Assembly: GCF_901709675.1 (NCBI RefSeq) | Contig: NC_051087.1 | Span: 9,946,884-10,010,883 of the forward strand | Direction of reading: 5' to 3' | Origin: Syngnathus acus | Lineage: Eukaryota > Chordata > Actinopteri > Syngnathiformes > Syngnathidae | Length of the DNA: 64,000 bases | In this document: positions 63,820 to 64,000 of the stretch, in pieces | Layout: every line of letters begins with the position of its first letter | How positions within the stretch are numbered: the stretch's first letter is position 1 | Notes under the pieces: generated by a model | Told to the model about the DNA's origin: nothing | Databases searched by the model: none | Seen by the model: only the letters and a program-made list of their open reading frames with translations | Translations under genes and position numbers: made by a program

Positions 63820-64000
63820 CTAAAGAGTAAAAACACAACAGTGTGTGCAAACCTTGTTTCAAAATCATATTATACAAATAATGATGTCTACAAAAATTGA
63901 CCATTAAAAGTGGAATGCACTGATAACAGACAAAATGATACAGTCCATGATAACTACACAACACAGTCATGTTTACTGTGATTGAGTTAATGTCCAAGTC

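Overview
This is vertebrate, most likely teleost, genomic DNA. Genes are split into many short exons with GT-AG introns, each encoded protein matches a known vertebrate family, and the spacers hold fish-type hAT-like MITEs, a tRNA-derived SINE head, an L2-like LINE tail and long CA, TC and GT microsatellites. I cannot name the species. Exon joins below were made by hand from splice sites and reading phase; gene names come from recognised family sequence, not from a search.

Layout. (1) 1-2.2 kb, + strand: the last three exons of a choline-transporter-like gene (SLC44A). (2) 2.5-6.6 kb, +: odad3/ccdc151, 13 exons, an outer dynein arm docking subunit, with an RFX X-box about 90 bp before its ATG. 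(3) 9.3-20.3 kb, +: rgl3, a Ras-effector guanine exchange factor for Ral, 17 exons, with a possible alternative first exon and one GC-AG intron. (4) 20.3-28.9 kb: no gene seen. It contains a nested tandem repeat array (21.0-22.8 kb), a SINE head, a DNA-transposon-like element and microsatellites. (5) 28.5-30.7 kb, -: an intron-less nfil3-like bZIP repressor with a MITE in its probable 3' UTR. The 30.7-35.4 kb stretch behind it holds unexplained coding-like pieces on both strands, a CRE/TATA-like stretch and a CG-rich block with minus-strand splice donors. (6) 35.8-42.0 kb: no intact gene, one degraded reading frame. (7) 42.1-44.3 kb, -: a three-exon Kruppel-like factor, best match klf1. (8) 46.7-49.1 kb, +: a UPF0193/EVG1 (human C22orf23) homolog with an X-box-like site in its promoter and a MITE in intron 1. 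(9) 50.0-62.4 kb, -: micall1, 16 exons, tail-to-tail with EVG1. (10) 63.75 kb, -: one candidate membrane-helix exon of an unidentified gene.

Links between the genes. slc44a2, odad3, rgl3 and klf1 all lie on human chromosome 19p13, and EVG1 and micall1 are neighbours on human 22q13.1, so the window joins two human blocks, with an nfil3 relative (human 9q22) between them. odad3 and EVG1 each carry an X-box-type site, which points to shared RFX/ciliary control. No operon-like or defence-type system is present. The most unusual structures are the 21.0-22.8 kb array, in which a fold-back element was amplified with its host repeat and one copy carries its centre inverted, and the unassigned coding-like stretches near 30.7-31.2 kb.
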